In this document: positions 50,434 to 59,583 of the stretch, one piece after another | Position numbering within the stretch: position 1 is the stretch's first letter | How the letters are laid out: each line of letters starts with the position of its first letter | Assembly (NCBI GenBank): GCA_030429345.1 | Contig: JAUIFJ010000009.1 | Span: 62,001 to 126,000, forward strand | Length of the DNA: 64,000 nt | Direction: 5' to 3' | Source of the DNA: a bacterium | GTDB lineage: Bacteria > CAIWAD01 | Program-made: the position numbers and the translations under genes | Notes under the pieces: generated by a model | Databases searched by the model: none | Told to the model about the DNA's origin: nothing | What the model saw: only the letters and a program-made list of their open reading frames with translations

Positions 50434-51055
50434 TCCAGCCCTTCCCTGCGGTGATCCGCTCGCGGCATTTCTCGATGCGCGAGCGGCGGGTGGCGGCCTG
50501 TTTCGCGCCGTTGAAGTGCAGCAGATAGCCACGCTGCCGGCCGGGGGTCAGGGCCAGGAAGGCCTTGCGCAGGGCGGCATCCGCGGTACAGGCTTCGTGC
50601 AGCTCCTGCGGCCATTCCGGATCCGCAACCTGCCCCGTATCCCGGCGTGCGCCGGAAGCCTCGACGCGAAGCGCCTCCCGCACATACTCCGCGATCATGT
50701 CGTGGGCCGAACGGGCCTCTGTCAGCGACTGGAAGCGCATGTAGCGCGTAAAACGCGAGTTCTTTCCCGGTGGAACCAGGACTTGCCGGGGATCCCTCAT
50801 TTCCGCGCCACGGAAGAAGGACAGCGTGACACTCTCCTTCAGGGCGCTCAGCATGACGATGTTGCGGCCATTCATCGTGTAGCAGGGAGAGCCCCACTTG
50901 ATCTGCTCGTCCAGGCCGCACTGCTGCAGCGTATCACGCAGGGACTCCAGCACGGCCTGCCAGGGCACGACCTTGCACTGCGGCGTGCCGCCGTACTCGC
51001 AGCGGCCGCAGCCATCCTGCAGATACTCGTTTACGGATCCAGGCTTGCGGGGCAT
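50423..51055 (-). CDS. DUF1801 / YdeI-OmdA domain protein
   Basis: 210 residues. The N-terminal ~130 residues fit DUF1801 (IKWGSPCYTMNGRNIVMLSALKESVTLSFFRGAEM). The C-terminal OmdA-like segment (LRKAFLALTPGRQRGYLLHFNGAKQAATRRSRIEKCRERI) is typical of the YdeI family. Function is unknown. It overlaps the next lipoprotein gene by ~11 bp. Confidence 0.88.
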   Translation of the reverse strand: MPRKPGSVNEYLQDGCGRCEYGGTPQCKVVPWQAVLESLRDTLQQCGLDEQIKWGSPCYTMNGRNIVMLSALKESVTLSFFRGAEMRDPRQVLVPPGKNSRFTRYMRFQSLTEARSAHDMIAEYVREALRVEASGARRDTGQVADPEWPQELHEACTADAALRKAFLALTPGRQRGYLLHFNGAKQAATRRSRIEKCRERITAGKGWNER

Positions 51056-51069
51056 CCGCCCTCCCTTGT

Positions 51070-51495
51070 TTATCCAGTTTTACCCGAGAACTTTTCCTCG
51101 ACATGCCGGGCAAAACGGTCAAGGATCGCCTGCCAGCCCAGTCTCTGCTGCTCTGCCGTGTGCACGTCCTCGGCTTCGAAGGACTCTTTCACGGACACAC
51201 CATCGGTGTTTTCTGTGAACTCGATGCGCACCTTGCGGCCGTCCGTCATTTCGTACTCGATCAGCGCCATCTCTTGGATCCGCGTATACCTTCCCTCGAA
51301 ATCGAACCCCATCGAGCCGTCTCGCGCCTCCATGCGGTAGCAGAATCGCTCTCCGACGCGCAGGTCGCTCGTCGCATGCGGGCAGCACCAGTCCTCGCTG
51401 GCCGCGTTCCAGCAGCAGATGTCCTCCGGCGTGATCCAGGCCTGCCATGCTGCCTGAAGTGGTGCCTGGACTCGGGTTTCAATGGATATCCACAT
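51070..51495 (-). CDS. AHSA1-type SRPBCC protein
   Basis: 141 residues of the Aha1/START-like fold: IETRVQAPLQAAWQAWITPEDICCWNAASEDWCCPHA, ... LGWQAILDRFARHVEE at the end. This subtype often pairs with DUF1801 and VOC genes, as it does here. No ligand can be inferred. Confidence 0.9.
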   Translation of the reverse strand: MWISIETRVQAPLQAAWQAWITPEDICCWNAASEDWCCPHATSDLRVGERFCYRMEARDGSMGFDFEGRYTRIQEMALIEYEMTDGRKVRIEFTENTDGVSVKESFEAEDVHTAEQQRLGWQAILDRFARHVEEKFSGKTG

Positions 51496-51525
51496 CTGAA
51501 CACCTCCCGTTCGGTTGTTCTCGCG

Positions 51526-52224
51526 TCAGTCCATGTAGAGCGCTTCGGGCAGACTCCCGCTGTTGTACGGCCCGAAGAGCCGCTGGCGCCCGCTGCGCCA
51601 GTCGCGGCCGTATACCGGGTCGTCCGGGCGCTCCACCAGGAAATAGAGCGAGTCTGCCAGCGGCGGCAGGAGCCAGTCCACCGGCTCTCCCAGCCGGCGG
51701 GGCGGGAACTGCTTCGAGCCGAGGGCGACCGGTTCCCCATTCGGTCCGGTATACGGCAGACCGAAAAACAGGGCGATGCGCACCTCGCCTATCGGGGCTT
51801 TCGGCGCGGCATGCAGGTCAAACCCGTGTTCGACGACATGCGGGCGCAGATCCACCTCCCCCAGTTCGATCCGGCCCATGTGATCCACTGCGGGCAGGGC
51901 TTGGCCCTCCAGGCACAGCAGTTCGTATCGGATTCCCGTAGTGAAGGTAATCCGAACCAGGCTGTCCTCGAACGTGTCCTCGAAGAGTCCGTGCTCATCG
52001 AAGAAGGACCAAGCATCGTAGTGTTCGCCCGCTTTCCCCTGCAGAGTGGCAAGTATCTCGACTCCACGACTCCCCTCGCCCTCCGGCAACACCACACGTC
52101 CTGACAGGACCTGTGAGCCGGACCACGCTCGGGGGACTTCCCCGCCAGTGGATGCCGAAAGCGTTTCGTGGGACGGAATCGACAGCAGGAGCAGGAGTGC
52201 CAGGGCAAGAAGAGCCTGCCTCAC
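51526..52224 (-). CDS. Secreted protein of unknown function
   Basis: 232 residues. A hydrophobic signal segment (VRQALLALALLLLLSIPSHETLSA) is followed by a beta-rich region (SGRVVLPEGEGSRGVEILATLQG) that resembles a carboxypeptidase-regulatory-like fold. No known family. The best start is a GTG at 52224 at the edge of the signal peptide; the ORF track's longer start overlaps the upstream gene. Confidence 0.65.
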   Translation of the reverse strand: MRQALLALALLLLLSIPSHETLSASTGGEVPRAWSGSQVLSGRVVLPEGEGSRGVEILATLQGKAGEHYDAWSFFDEHGLFEDTFEDSLVRITFTTGIRYELLCLEGQALPAVDHMGRIELGEVDLRPHVVEHGFDLHAAPKAPIGEVRIALFFGLPYTGPNGEPVALGSKQFPPRRLGEPVDWLLPPLADSLYFLVERPDDPVYGRDWRSGRQRLFGPYNSGSLPEALYMD

Positions 52225-52238
52225 ATGGAAGGGGCATC

Positions 52239-52766
52239 TCACCGGCCGCGACCTTCGGCTTCCCGCGTGTTCGCCAGGCGGACCGCGGAAAAGCATGATG
52301 GATAGTCCTTGACGATTTCCTGGTACTCCTGCAGCAGCTGTTCTTCCGCGCGGCCGCCCAGCCTCAGGGCGACGGCCAATGCATGCAGGCGCCCGAGGCA
52401 GGCTTCGCGTTCAGCCACCCCGCGGGCCAATCCCAGTTGCTGGATCAGTCCGGTGGAAAGCGAAGCCGTCGCCGTGAAGGCCGCCACGATCCAGCAGGTC
52501 AGCGGCCAACTGGAGGCCACGGCCTCGCCACGGGCAGCGGCGGATCCGGCAAGCGCCGTGGCCACGGTCCCGGTCAACAGGGCGAGCAGCAGCAGGAAGC
52601 GATGCTGGCGACGCGTTCTGGCCAACTCCTTGCCGATCACCGTGTCGGCCTTGTCCAGGGCAGGTTCCAGATGCTGTGTCTCACTGTGCGCCAAGGGAGG
52701 TCCTCCAGGATGGACTGCGCCAACCGGCAGCGTGTCGAATGAACTCTCTGCCGTTCTACGAACCAT
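52239..52766 (-). CDS. Two-helix membrane protein, possibly SLATT-like
   Basis: About 175 residues. A charged helix (ALDKADTVIGKELARTRRQHR) leads into two hydrophobic segments (LLLLALLTGTVATALAG, LTCWIVAAFTATASLSTGLI) and a long helical tail ending in LLQEYQEIVKDYPS. This layout recalls SLATT/SMODS-associated 2TM effectors, but no nucleotide cyclase or SLOG partner lies nearby, so the resemblance is only structural. The start could be the ATG at 52766 or a GTG at 52808. Confidence 0.55.
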   Translation of the reverse strand: MVRRTAESSFDTLPVGAVHPGGPPLAHSETQHLEPALDKADTVIGKELARTRRQHRFLLLLALLTGTVATALAGSAAARGEAVASSWPLTCWIVAAFTATASLSTGLIQQLGLARGVAEREACLGRLHALAVALRLGGRAEEQLLQEYQEIVKDYPSCFSAVRLANTREAEGRGR

Positions 52767-53047
52767 GAATGTGCCAGAGTCCGCTTCGTCCTGCAATGAC
52801 TGGTTCACGGCAGGGAAATCGCACAGCGGTCCCGGACAGGGCCTGTTTCAGGAGGATCACGCGCCGCGTTTCACGCTGCACGCCGGCAATAGGGGCCGTC
52901 CAGGGCGCAGTCCTACAAGGAGCCGCACGTGTTCCGCAGAAGCCCGAAGGCGAGGGGCGCGCGGCGGGAGCATCGAGCCGGGACGCTACGGGCGAAGTCC
53001 TGCTCGCCAATGGAACACCGTACGAACCGGACGGCCCCTGCAAGGCT

Positions 53048-53695
53048 TCAGCCCGTTTCTTCCAGAAGGAAGCGGCCCGCCGGAGTCTCGAAGTCGACTC
53101 GCGCCGGATTGGCCTCGCAAGGCCTGTCCAGCGGCATCCAGGCGCGACCAAGTCGCGGCAGCAGCAGGACGCCCTCGAAATCCCCGCACCAGTAGAAGTT
53201 TCCGTGACGCGAGGCTTCCCCGAGCAGGCGGATGCCGTACTGCCCCACCAGGGCGTCTCCGCGCGCAAGCGGATCCCGGCAGGGCAGGCCGATCTCGTTC
53301 AGGCGGATCACATCCTGAATGCCGAAGCTCTCCTGCTCGGGATGGCCAAGTGAGGGGCGTTCAATGAATTCGGCCACATTGCCGTCGGCATCATGGAAGT
53401 ATACGGCGCGCCCATTGCCGAAGTCGACGATCCTCTTTCCCTGCCAGGGCAGCGGCTCCAGCTCGCGCTCGTCCAGGAAACGGATCACGGCGGCCAGGCA
53501 GCCTGGCGGGATCAGGAAGCAGTAGTGGTAATACCAGGAGCGATCGGCAGCGCGGAAGCACAGCTCGGTCTCACCGCATCGCACCTTGAGCAGATCCGGC
53601 TGCATACGCTCGACCGGAAAGCCGAGCACATCAGCAAAGAAGGACTGCTGGGCATCCAGCCGTGGACTGGACAGGGTCAGGGAGTGGATCTTCAC
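53048..53695 (-). CDS. VOC family protein with two glyoxalase-like halves
   Basis: 215 residues. The first half is a clear VOC module (SLTLSSPRLDAQQSFFADVLGFPVERM ... AVYFHDADGNVAEFIERP). The second half (~115-215) carries QDVIRLNEIGLPCRDP and a weaker repeat of the fold. A ligand His and Glu pair is partly visible. The GTG start has an AAAGG site. Confidence 0.85.
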   Translation of the reverse strand: MKIHSLTLSSPRLDAQQSFFADVLGFPVERMQPDLLKVRCGETELCFRAADRSWYYHYCFLIPPGCLAAVIRFLDERELEPLPWQGKRIVDFGNGRAVYFHDADGNVAEFIERPSLGHPEQESFGIQDVIRLNEIGLPCRDPLARGDALVGQYGIRLLGEASRHGNFYWCGDFEGVLLLPRLGRAWMPLDRPCEANPARVDFETPAGRFLLEETG

Positions 53696-53761
53696 TTGGG
53701 CCTTTCAACCATGCGTACCTTGGTGGACACGTTCCAGCACTCCGCAGCACCCTGCAAGCAT

Positions 53762-54298
53762 TCAGGCGCCGGGGGACGAGATCCATTCGTAGACGAGTGT
53801 GCCCTCTTCCGTTTCCAGCTCCTTCACGAAGCGCAGCCCCGACTTGAGCAGCACCCTGCGCGAGGCTTGGTTCTGTCGGGCGACGGTCGCGATCACGCGC
53901 CGCATGCCGTGTTCGCCTCGTCCGTACTCCAGCAGGGCCGGAACGATCTCGCTGGCGTAGCCCTTCCCCCAGTGCCTGCGCAGGAAGGCGTACTTGACCT
54001 CCGGCTCCGATTGGCCGCCGGGATGGACCAGGCCGCAGCAACCGGCAATCCCGCCCGTGGAACGCTCGACGATGACGAACATTCCGTAGCCGCGTGTCCG
54101 GTAGTTGGCCTGTGTGACCTCCATCCAGCGCTGGCATTCTTCCCGACGGATCGGCCGGCCGTCATCGACCCAGCGCGCGCCCTCCTCGTCCGAGTAGATG
54201 GCGTAGATCGCCTCCAGATCCTGCGGAATCCAGCGCCGACACAGCAGGCGGGCAGTTGTGAAGAGGGATTCCCCGCCCATGTCACAAGCCTGGCTCAC
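53762..54298 (-). CDS. GNAT family N-acetyltransferase (RimJ/RimL-like)
   Basis: 178 residues. TARLLCRRWIPQDLEAIYAIYSDEEGARWV, GGIAGCCGLVHPGG, RHWGKGYASEIVPALLEYG (acetyl-CoA loop R-x-x-G-x-G/A) and QNQASRRVLLKSGLRFV match RimJ/RimL-type acetyltransferases. The substrate is unknown. The GTG start overlaps the upstream stop by four bases. Confidence 0.92.
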   Translation of the reverse strand: MSQACDMGGESLFTTARLLCRRWIPQDLEAIYAIYSDEEGARWVDDGRPIRREECQRWMEVTQANYRTRGYGMFVIVERSTGGIAGCCGLVHPGGQSEPEVKYAFLRRHWGKGYASEIVPALLEYGRGEHGMRRVIATVARQNQASRRVLLKSGLRFVKELETEEGTLVYEWISSPGA

Positions 54299-54636
54299 GA
54301 TGAGGGTGCATCCCCCCGTGGGGAACGGAGATCCAGCACGCTATAGTGGCGGCATACAGGATCCCAGCGGCTGAGCACCGTCTGGGCTTCCTCCGGCACA
54401 TAGGCACGGGCATAGTCCTCGCCCTGGAAGCGGATCACGCTCTCCAGCGAGTCGAAGGTGATCTGGGTCACGAACTCGACCTCCGCATCGTGATCCAGGC
54501 GCAAGACCTCGAAGCTCCTGTAGCCGGGAATCTTCCGCTTCTCGATGCCCGGTATCACGCTGTCCCGCAGGACCTTCCAGTAGGTGTCGGCATTCTGCGG
54601 GGTTGTCCAGCCGTGCCAGACGCGCTTGATCGCCAT
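54295..54636 (-). CDS. Antibiotic-biosynthesis-monooxygenase-like protein
   Basis: 113 residues of a small ferredoxin-like alpha/beta fold: VWHGWTTPQNADTYWKVLRDSVIPGIEKRKIPGYRSFEVLR ... EFVTQITFDSLESVIRFQGEDYARAYVPEEAQTVLSRWDPVCRHYSVL. This fits the ABM/heme-oxygenase-like dimeric barrel proteins of unknown role. The ATG at 54636 has AGGAGA. It is coupled to the GNAT gene. Confidence 0.82.
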   Translation of the reverse strand: MAIKRVWHGWTTPQNADTYWKVLRDSVIPGIEKRKIPGYRSFEVLRLDHDAEVEFVTQITFDSLESVIRFQGEDYARAYVPEEAQTVLSRWDPVCRHYSVLDLRSPRGDAPSS

Positions 54637-54668
54637 AGGGTCTCCTGTAGTCCATCTGCCTGCAAGGG

Positions 54669-56282
54669 TCATTTCACGTCGATCACGAAGGTGCCGTCCC
54701 AGTCTGCCGGGACGCCCTGGGCCCTGAAACGCTCGCAGCGCTCGAGATACAATCGCGCCGGCTGGTCGCCGGGAACCTGGACCAGGAAGCGCTGGAACAT
54801 CTCCGCGGCCTTCTCGAACTCCTGCACCTGGTACAGGGAAATGGCCTGCTCGAACTCCTGCCGCGAGCGCAGCTTGCTCTGGCGCACGGGTTCGGGGTCG
54901 CCGCTGAAGAGCTCGTAGATCACGGTCGGTTCCTGGCGTCCCTTGACCTTGACGCGATCGATGAGCCGCATGGGCACCAGGTCCGGCTCCTCGATCTTGC
55001 GGTGGATGTTCTCAGTGAGCAGGATGTCGACGCCGTAATACTTGGTCAGGCTCTCGATTCGGGCCGACAGGTTCACCGCGTCGCTGATCACCGTACCGTC
55101 CATGCGGTTGCGCTCGCCAACCGTGCCCAGACGCAGCAGCCCGCGGTGAATGCCGATGCCGATGCGCACAGGCGAGCTGGGGCTTCCCTTGCCGGAATGC
55201 TGGTTGAACTCCGCCAGCGTGGCCTGCATGTCGGCGGCGGCCTGGACCGCGTCGTTGGCGTCCTCGAAGAGCGCCATCATGCCGTCCCCGTAATACTTGT
55301 CGATGAAGCCGCGGTTCTTGCGGATCACGGGCCCCATGGCGCTGAAGTAGGAATTGATGAACATGAAGTTCTCTTCCGGGGACATCTCCTCCGAAAGCTG
55401 CGTGAAGTTGCGGATGTCGGAAAAGAGCACGGTCATCTTCTTTTGCACACTGTCACTCAGTTCCACGTCGACGATGGTCTGCTTTTCCAGGTAGCCGAGG
55501 AATTCGTGCGGCACGAAGCGCCCGTAGGCGGCGTTCGTGTTGGAGAGCATCGAGATCGAGGCGCGCAGGGCGTTGATCACGAGGAAAAGAATACCCAGTC
55601 CGATGATCGTGATCCCCAGCATCACGCCCAGGCTGGTGCCCCACTCGCCGAAGGCCGCCTGCTTGGTGGCGCCGACCGGAAAGATCACTTCCCGCACTCC
55701 GCGCACGTCGCCGATCTTCCAGTCGCGCTTCGTGCTCGCCGGGTGGGAATTGTGGCAGTCGACGCAACTCTGCTCCATGATCAGCGCCTTGCTGTATCTC
55801 ATGGAAGGGCGGCCCTGGTAATCCTCGAAACGCACGAAGGGCTTCGTCGGATCCTCCGCGAAGCGCAGCGTGGCCAGGGCCTGGCTTTCGTACTCGTCCC
55901 GCGGACCGCCGTCCTTGCGTGTCTTGAAGGGAAAATCGCTGTAGAGCCGGTTGGAAATGCCCAGCTCGGGGTTGGTCATCGCGTTGGCCAGTTCGATGCT
56001 GAAGGTCGCAGGAAAGGGAATCGCGCCTTCGGTCTTCGTGTAGTCGTCGATCGGCGTGATGCCGACATCCTTGAGTCGTGCGACAACCTCCGAGCTGTAC
56101 ATGGAGTGCACACGCTCAAGCGAACTGACATAGGTCTCGACGTACTTCAGGCTCAGCTTGCGGTTGACCCGGTCCGTCAGGTAGAGCATGTTGCCGAAGA
56201 TGAGAATCATCCCCAGCGCGAAAAGAGTGCCGGTGGAGGCGATCGGGTACCGGTGGAGAAGGTTCAGCAATCGGGTGAACAA
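54669..56282 (-). CDS. Adenylate cyclase with periplasmic c-type heme sensor
   Basis: 537 residues. TM1 (~15-35) is followed by a periplasmic DUF3365-like sensor with a c-heme motif CVDCH at 173-177, then TM2 (~218-240) and a class III cyclase domain from ~283. Metal-binding Asp (D289, LFSDIRNF) and GDGMMALF, substrate Lys in FIDKYYGDG, and the VNLSARIE Asn/Arg are all present, favouring ATP as substrate. A short TPR-like tail ends the protein. No ATG lies upstream of TM1; a TTG at 56282 has an AAGGAGG site six bases away and matches the expected start. It likely converts a redox or gas signal into cAMP. Confidence 0.88.
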   Translation of the reverse strand: MFTRLLNLLHRYPIASTGTLFALGMILIFGNMLYLTDRVNRKLSLKYVETYVSSLERVHSMYSSEVVARLKDVGITPIDDYTKTEGAIPFPATFSIELANAMTNPELGISNRLYSDFPFKTRKDGGPRDEYESQALATLRFAEDPTKPFVRFEDYQGRPSMRYSKALIMEQSCVDCHNSHPASTKRDWKIGDVRGVREVIFPVGATKQAAFGEWGTSLGVMLGITIIGLGILFLVINALRASISMLSNTNAAYGRFVPHEFLGYLEKQTIVDVELSDSVQKKMTVLFSDIRNFTQLSEEMSPEENFMFINSYFSAMGPVIRKNRGFIDKYYGDGMMALFEDANDAVQAAADMQATLAEFNQHSGKGSPSSPVRIGIGIHRGLLRLGTVGERNRMDGTVISDAVNLSARIESLTKYYGVDILLTENIHRKIEEPDLVPMRLIDRVKVKGRQEPTVIYELFSGDPEPVRQSKLRSRQEFEQAISLYQVQEFEKAAEMFQRFLVQVPGDQPARLYLERCERFRAQGVPADWDGTFVIDVK

Positions 56283-56519
56283 CTCCTGCCTCCTTGTATC
56301 ACATGAGTCGAAACGTGTCTGCCGGCCGGTCGCCGGATGGGTCGGGTAGCGCGCTGTGTCCTGCCGGCCGAATGCCCGGTTGATGCCGGCATCCTGCCAG
56401 AGTGCCGAAGACTGCCAAGTTGTGCAAGGGAAAAGAGGAAAGGGAAAGAAATAGAAGAACAATCCCGGCCTGGCGGAAGCCTGGTGGCAGAGCCCCGGCC
56501 GGGGCGGATGCCGGTGGGC

Positions 56520-57890
56520 TCACATGGCCTGCGCCGTCTTGCGGGCCTGCTTCACCTTGTACATCTCGTTGTCGGCCCGGCTGAGCAGTTCTTCAAGGGG
56601 GATTCGGTCCGTGGGGGCCTGCACGATCCGGCCCAGGCTGAAGCTCAGGGGATAGCGGCGCTCCGGGTCCGCATTCGCGAGCTCCTGGGCCAGGTTGAGG
56701 CGCTCAATGACCACGTCGCATTCGCTCTCGCTGCCGTTGGCGAGCACGGCGAACTCGTCCCCGCCGATGCGCGCCAGCACATCGCTTTCGCGGATGTTGT
56801 CGCGCAGCACCTGGACCACCTCGCAGATCAGCTCCGATCCGCTCTCGTGCCCCAGCGTGTCATTGACCTGCTTCAGGCCGTCTACATCGACATAGAGCAC
56901 CGAGACGTATTCCTGTGATCGCCTCGCCTCGAGCAGCTTCTGCCGGCCATGCAGCTTGAGGCCGCGCAGGTTGTAGGCCCGCGTCAGCTCGTCTCTCAGC
57001 GATACATCCCGCAGGCGAATCTCCAGCAGGCTGATGCGCCGCGCCAGCAACAGCACGATCAGGATCATTCCCGTACCCGAGAGCACAGCCGTCACCGCCG
57101 CCGCATTGGAGATCGCCATCTGACCGATCTCGACAAGGCGCGCCTGGCCGAGGACGATCAGGTAGGTGATCACCACGCCGAAGGGCAGGGCGATGCGCGC
57201 TGTATCACCGGCGATTCCGAGCTGGACCAGGATCGCGTAGGAGCCGAAGGGCGCCCGGCGTACGGCGAGAATGTAGAACAGCAGCCCGATGGAAAGCAGT
57301 GTCTGCGGCGAGAGCAGGATGCTCGGGGAAAGCCGAACGAACTCGATCGCATTGAAGAAGTAGCCCGCGGCGAAGAGCAGGCACAACATAAGCGTCGCAA
57401 GCAGCGCCAGGTCCAGCAGGTGTCCCAACCAGTCACGGCGCCTGGGGTGTACCATGGCGGCGGCCGCCAGCAGGAACAGGCCCGCGAGGGACTGCAGCGA
57501 GGTCGGGACGACATGGGAGCGATACGTATCCGCCACGAGCGCGGGACCGACACGCGCCGCGCCGAAGACGAGCAGCTCCACCACTCCAGCAACGCAAAGA
57601 CCCAGGCACAGAACGGCGAACAGGCGGGACACGGCGCGCTGGCGAGGCCCCGCTTCCGGCCGGCTCAGCGCCAGTGCCGCTCCCAGCAGCAGGAGATTCA
57701 AGGCTGTCGTCGCCTGCATTTCCGCCCAGCCCGCGGGTAGCGCGGAGGCGAGCGACGGAATCTGCCAGGCCAGCAGGACCAGGCTGCACAGGGCGACTAC
57801 GAAGGCCAGAGCGGCCTTGCCCGCCCGGCAGAACCGCTCCACTGCGCGCGTGTCCAGCACGGCCTTTGCTTCGTATGTGTAGGAGTTCAT
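56520..57890 (-). CDS. GGDEF diguanylate cyclase with membrane sensor region
   Basis: 456 residues. The first ~290 hold about eight hydrophobic segments that resemble a MASE-type membrane sensor. The C-terminal GGDEF domain has RIGGDEFAVL and, five residues before it, RESD, the RxxD inhibitory site. The enzyme makes c-di-GMP and should be product-inhibited. I chose the ATG at 57890 (MNSYTYEAKA); an in-frame ATG at 57956 is an alternative. No EAL partner lies nearby. Confidence 0.92.
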   Translation of the reverse strand: MNSYTYEAKAVLDTRAVERFCRAGKAALAFVVALCSLVLLAWQIPSLASALPAGWAEMQATTALNLLLLGAALALSRPEAGPRQRAVSRLFAVLCLGLCVAGVVELLVFGAARVGPALVADTYRSHVVPTSLQSLAGLFLLAAAAMVHPRRRDWLGHLLDLALLATLMLCLLFAAGYFFNAIEFVRLSPSILLSPQTLLSIGLLFYILAVRRAPFGSYAILVQLGIAGDTARIALPFGVVITYLIVLGQARLVEIGQMAISNAAAVTAVLSGTGMILIVLLLARRISLLEIRLRDVSLRDELTRAYNLRGLKLHGRQKLLEARRSQEYVSVLYVDVDGLKQVNDTLGHESGSELICEVVQVLRDNIRESDVLARIGGDEFAVLANGSESECDVVIERLNLAQELANADPERRYPLSFSLGRIVQAPTDRIPLEELLSRADNEMYKVKQARKTAQAM

Positions 57891-58179
57891 TCGGGCGATT
57901 CCCTCTTCGAGATTCTCCCGACGGTCTGAAGGAGGTTTCGGACTGGCAGGAGCCATACTGGAGTATTCGAAAGAGAGTATCGAGCGCCCCTGCGAGCGCA
58001 TTTAGCCATTGGGGCCGCAGCCGCCGCATGTAGTACGGGCCGATCTGGCAGGATCTGGTCCGGTCAGCATCCGTCATGCCTGCGGCCCCGCGCTTTCCCC
58101 GGATTCGTTCGCTGGTCGTCTCGGATCCAGCGAAAAGGAAAAGTGTACTACTGGTCGATGCTACTGTCTGCCGGGCCTG

Positions 58180-58530
58180 TCAGCTGCGCAGGATGCTTTC
58201 CATCTTCTTTCCGCGCGCCAGCTCGTCGATCAGCTTGTCCAGCCAGCGGATCTGCTGCATCAGGGAATCCTTGATCTCCTCGACCCGGATCCCGCAGACG
58301 ACGCCACGGATTTTCCCGGTGTTCGGATGCATGCGCGGCGCATCGGCGAAGAAGGCCTCGAGATCCTTCCCCTCGTCCAGCACCTGCTGCAGCCCCTTCT
58401 CGTCATAACCCGTGAGCCAGAAAATGATCCGGTCCACCTCCTGCTTCGAGTATCCTTTGCGCTCGGCCTTCTTGATGTAGGCTGGGTAGACCTTGGCGAA
58501 GGGCATGGCATAGATAGTGTGCCGGTCCAT
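58180..58530 (-). CDS. DUF2200 protein
   Basis: 116 residues matching DUF2200 (PF09966): IYAMPFAKVYPAYIKKAERKGYSKQEVDRIIFWLTGYDEKGLQ and IRWLDKLIDELARGKKMESILR. Function unknown. The ATG at 58530 is the family start. It is followed on the minus strand by about 290 bp of gene-free DNA before the GGDEF gene. Confidence 0.9.
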   Translation of the reverse strand: MDRHTIYAMPFAKVYPAYIKKAERKGYSKQEVDRIIFWLTGYDEKGLQQVLDEGKDLEAFFADAPRMHPNTGKIRGVVCGIRVEEIKDSLMQQIRWLDKLIDELARGKKMESILRS

Positions 58531-58587
58531 GAATTGCCTCTTTGTAGACGGCGGTTTGAATGTGTCGGAGCGCCCGGCAGGGAGCAC

Positions 58588-59541
<954 letters not shown>

Positions 59542-59583
59542 GTACTTTCTCCCGATGCTTGTGTGCTGTCGACTGGAAATCGC

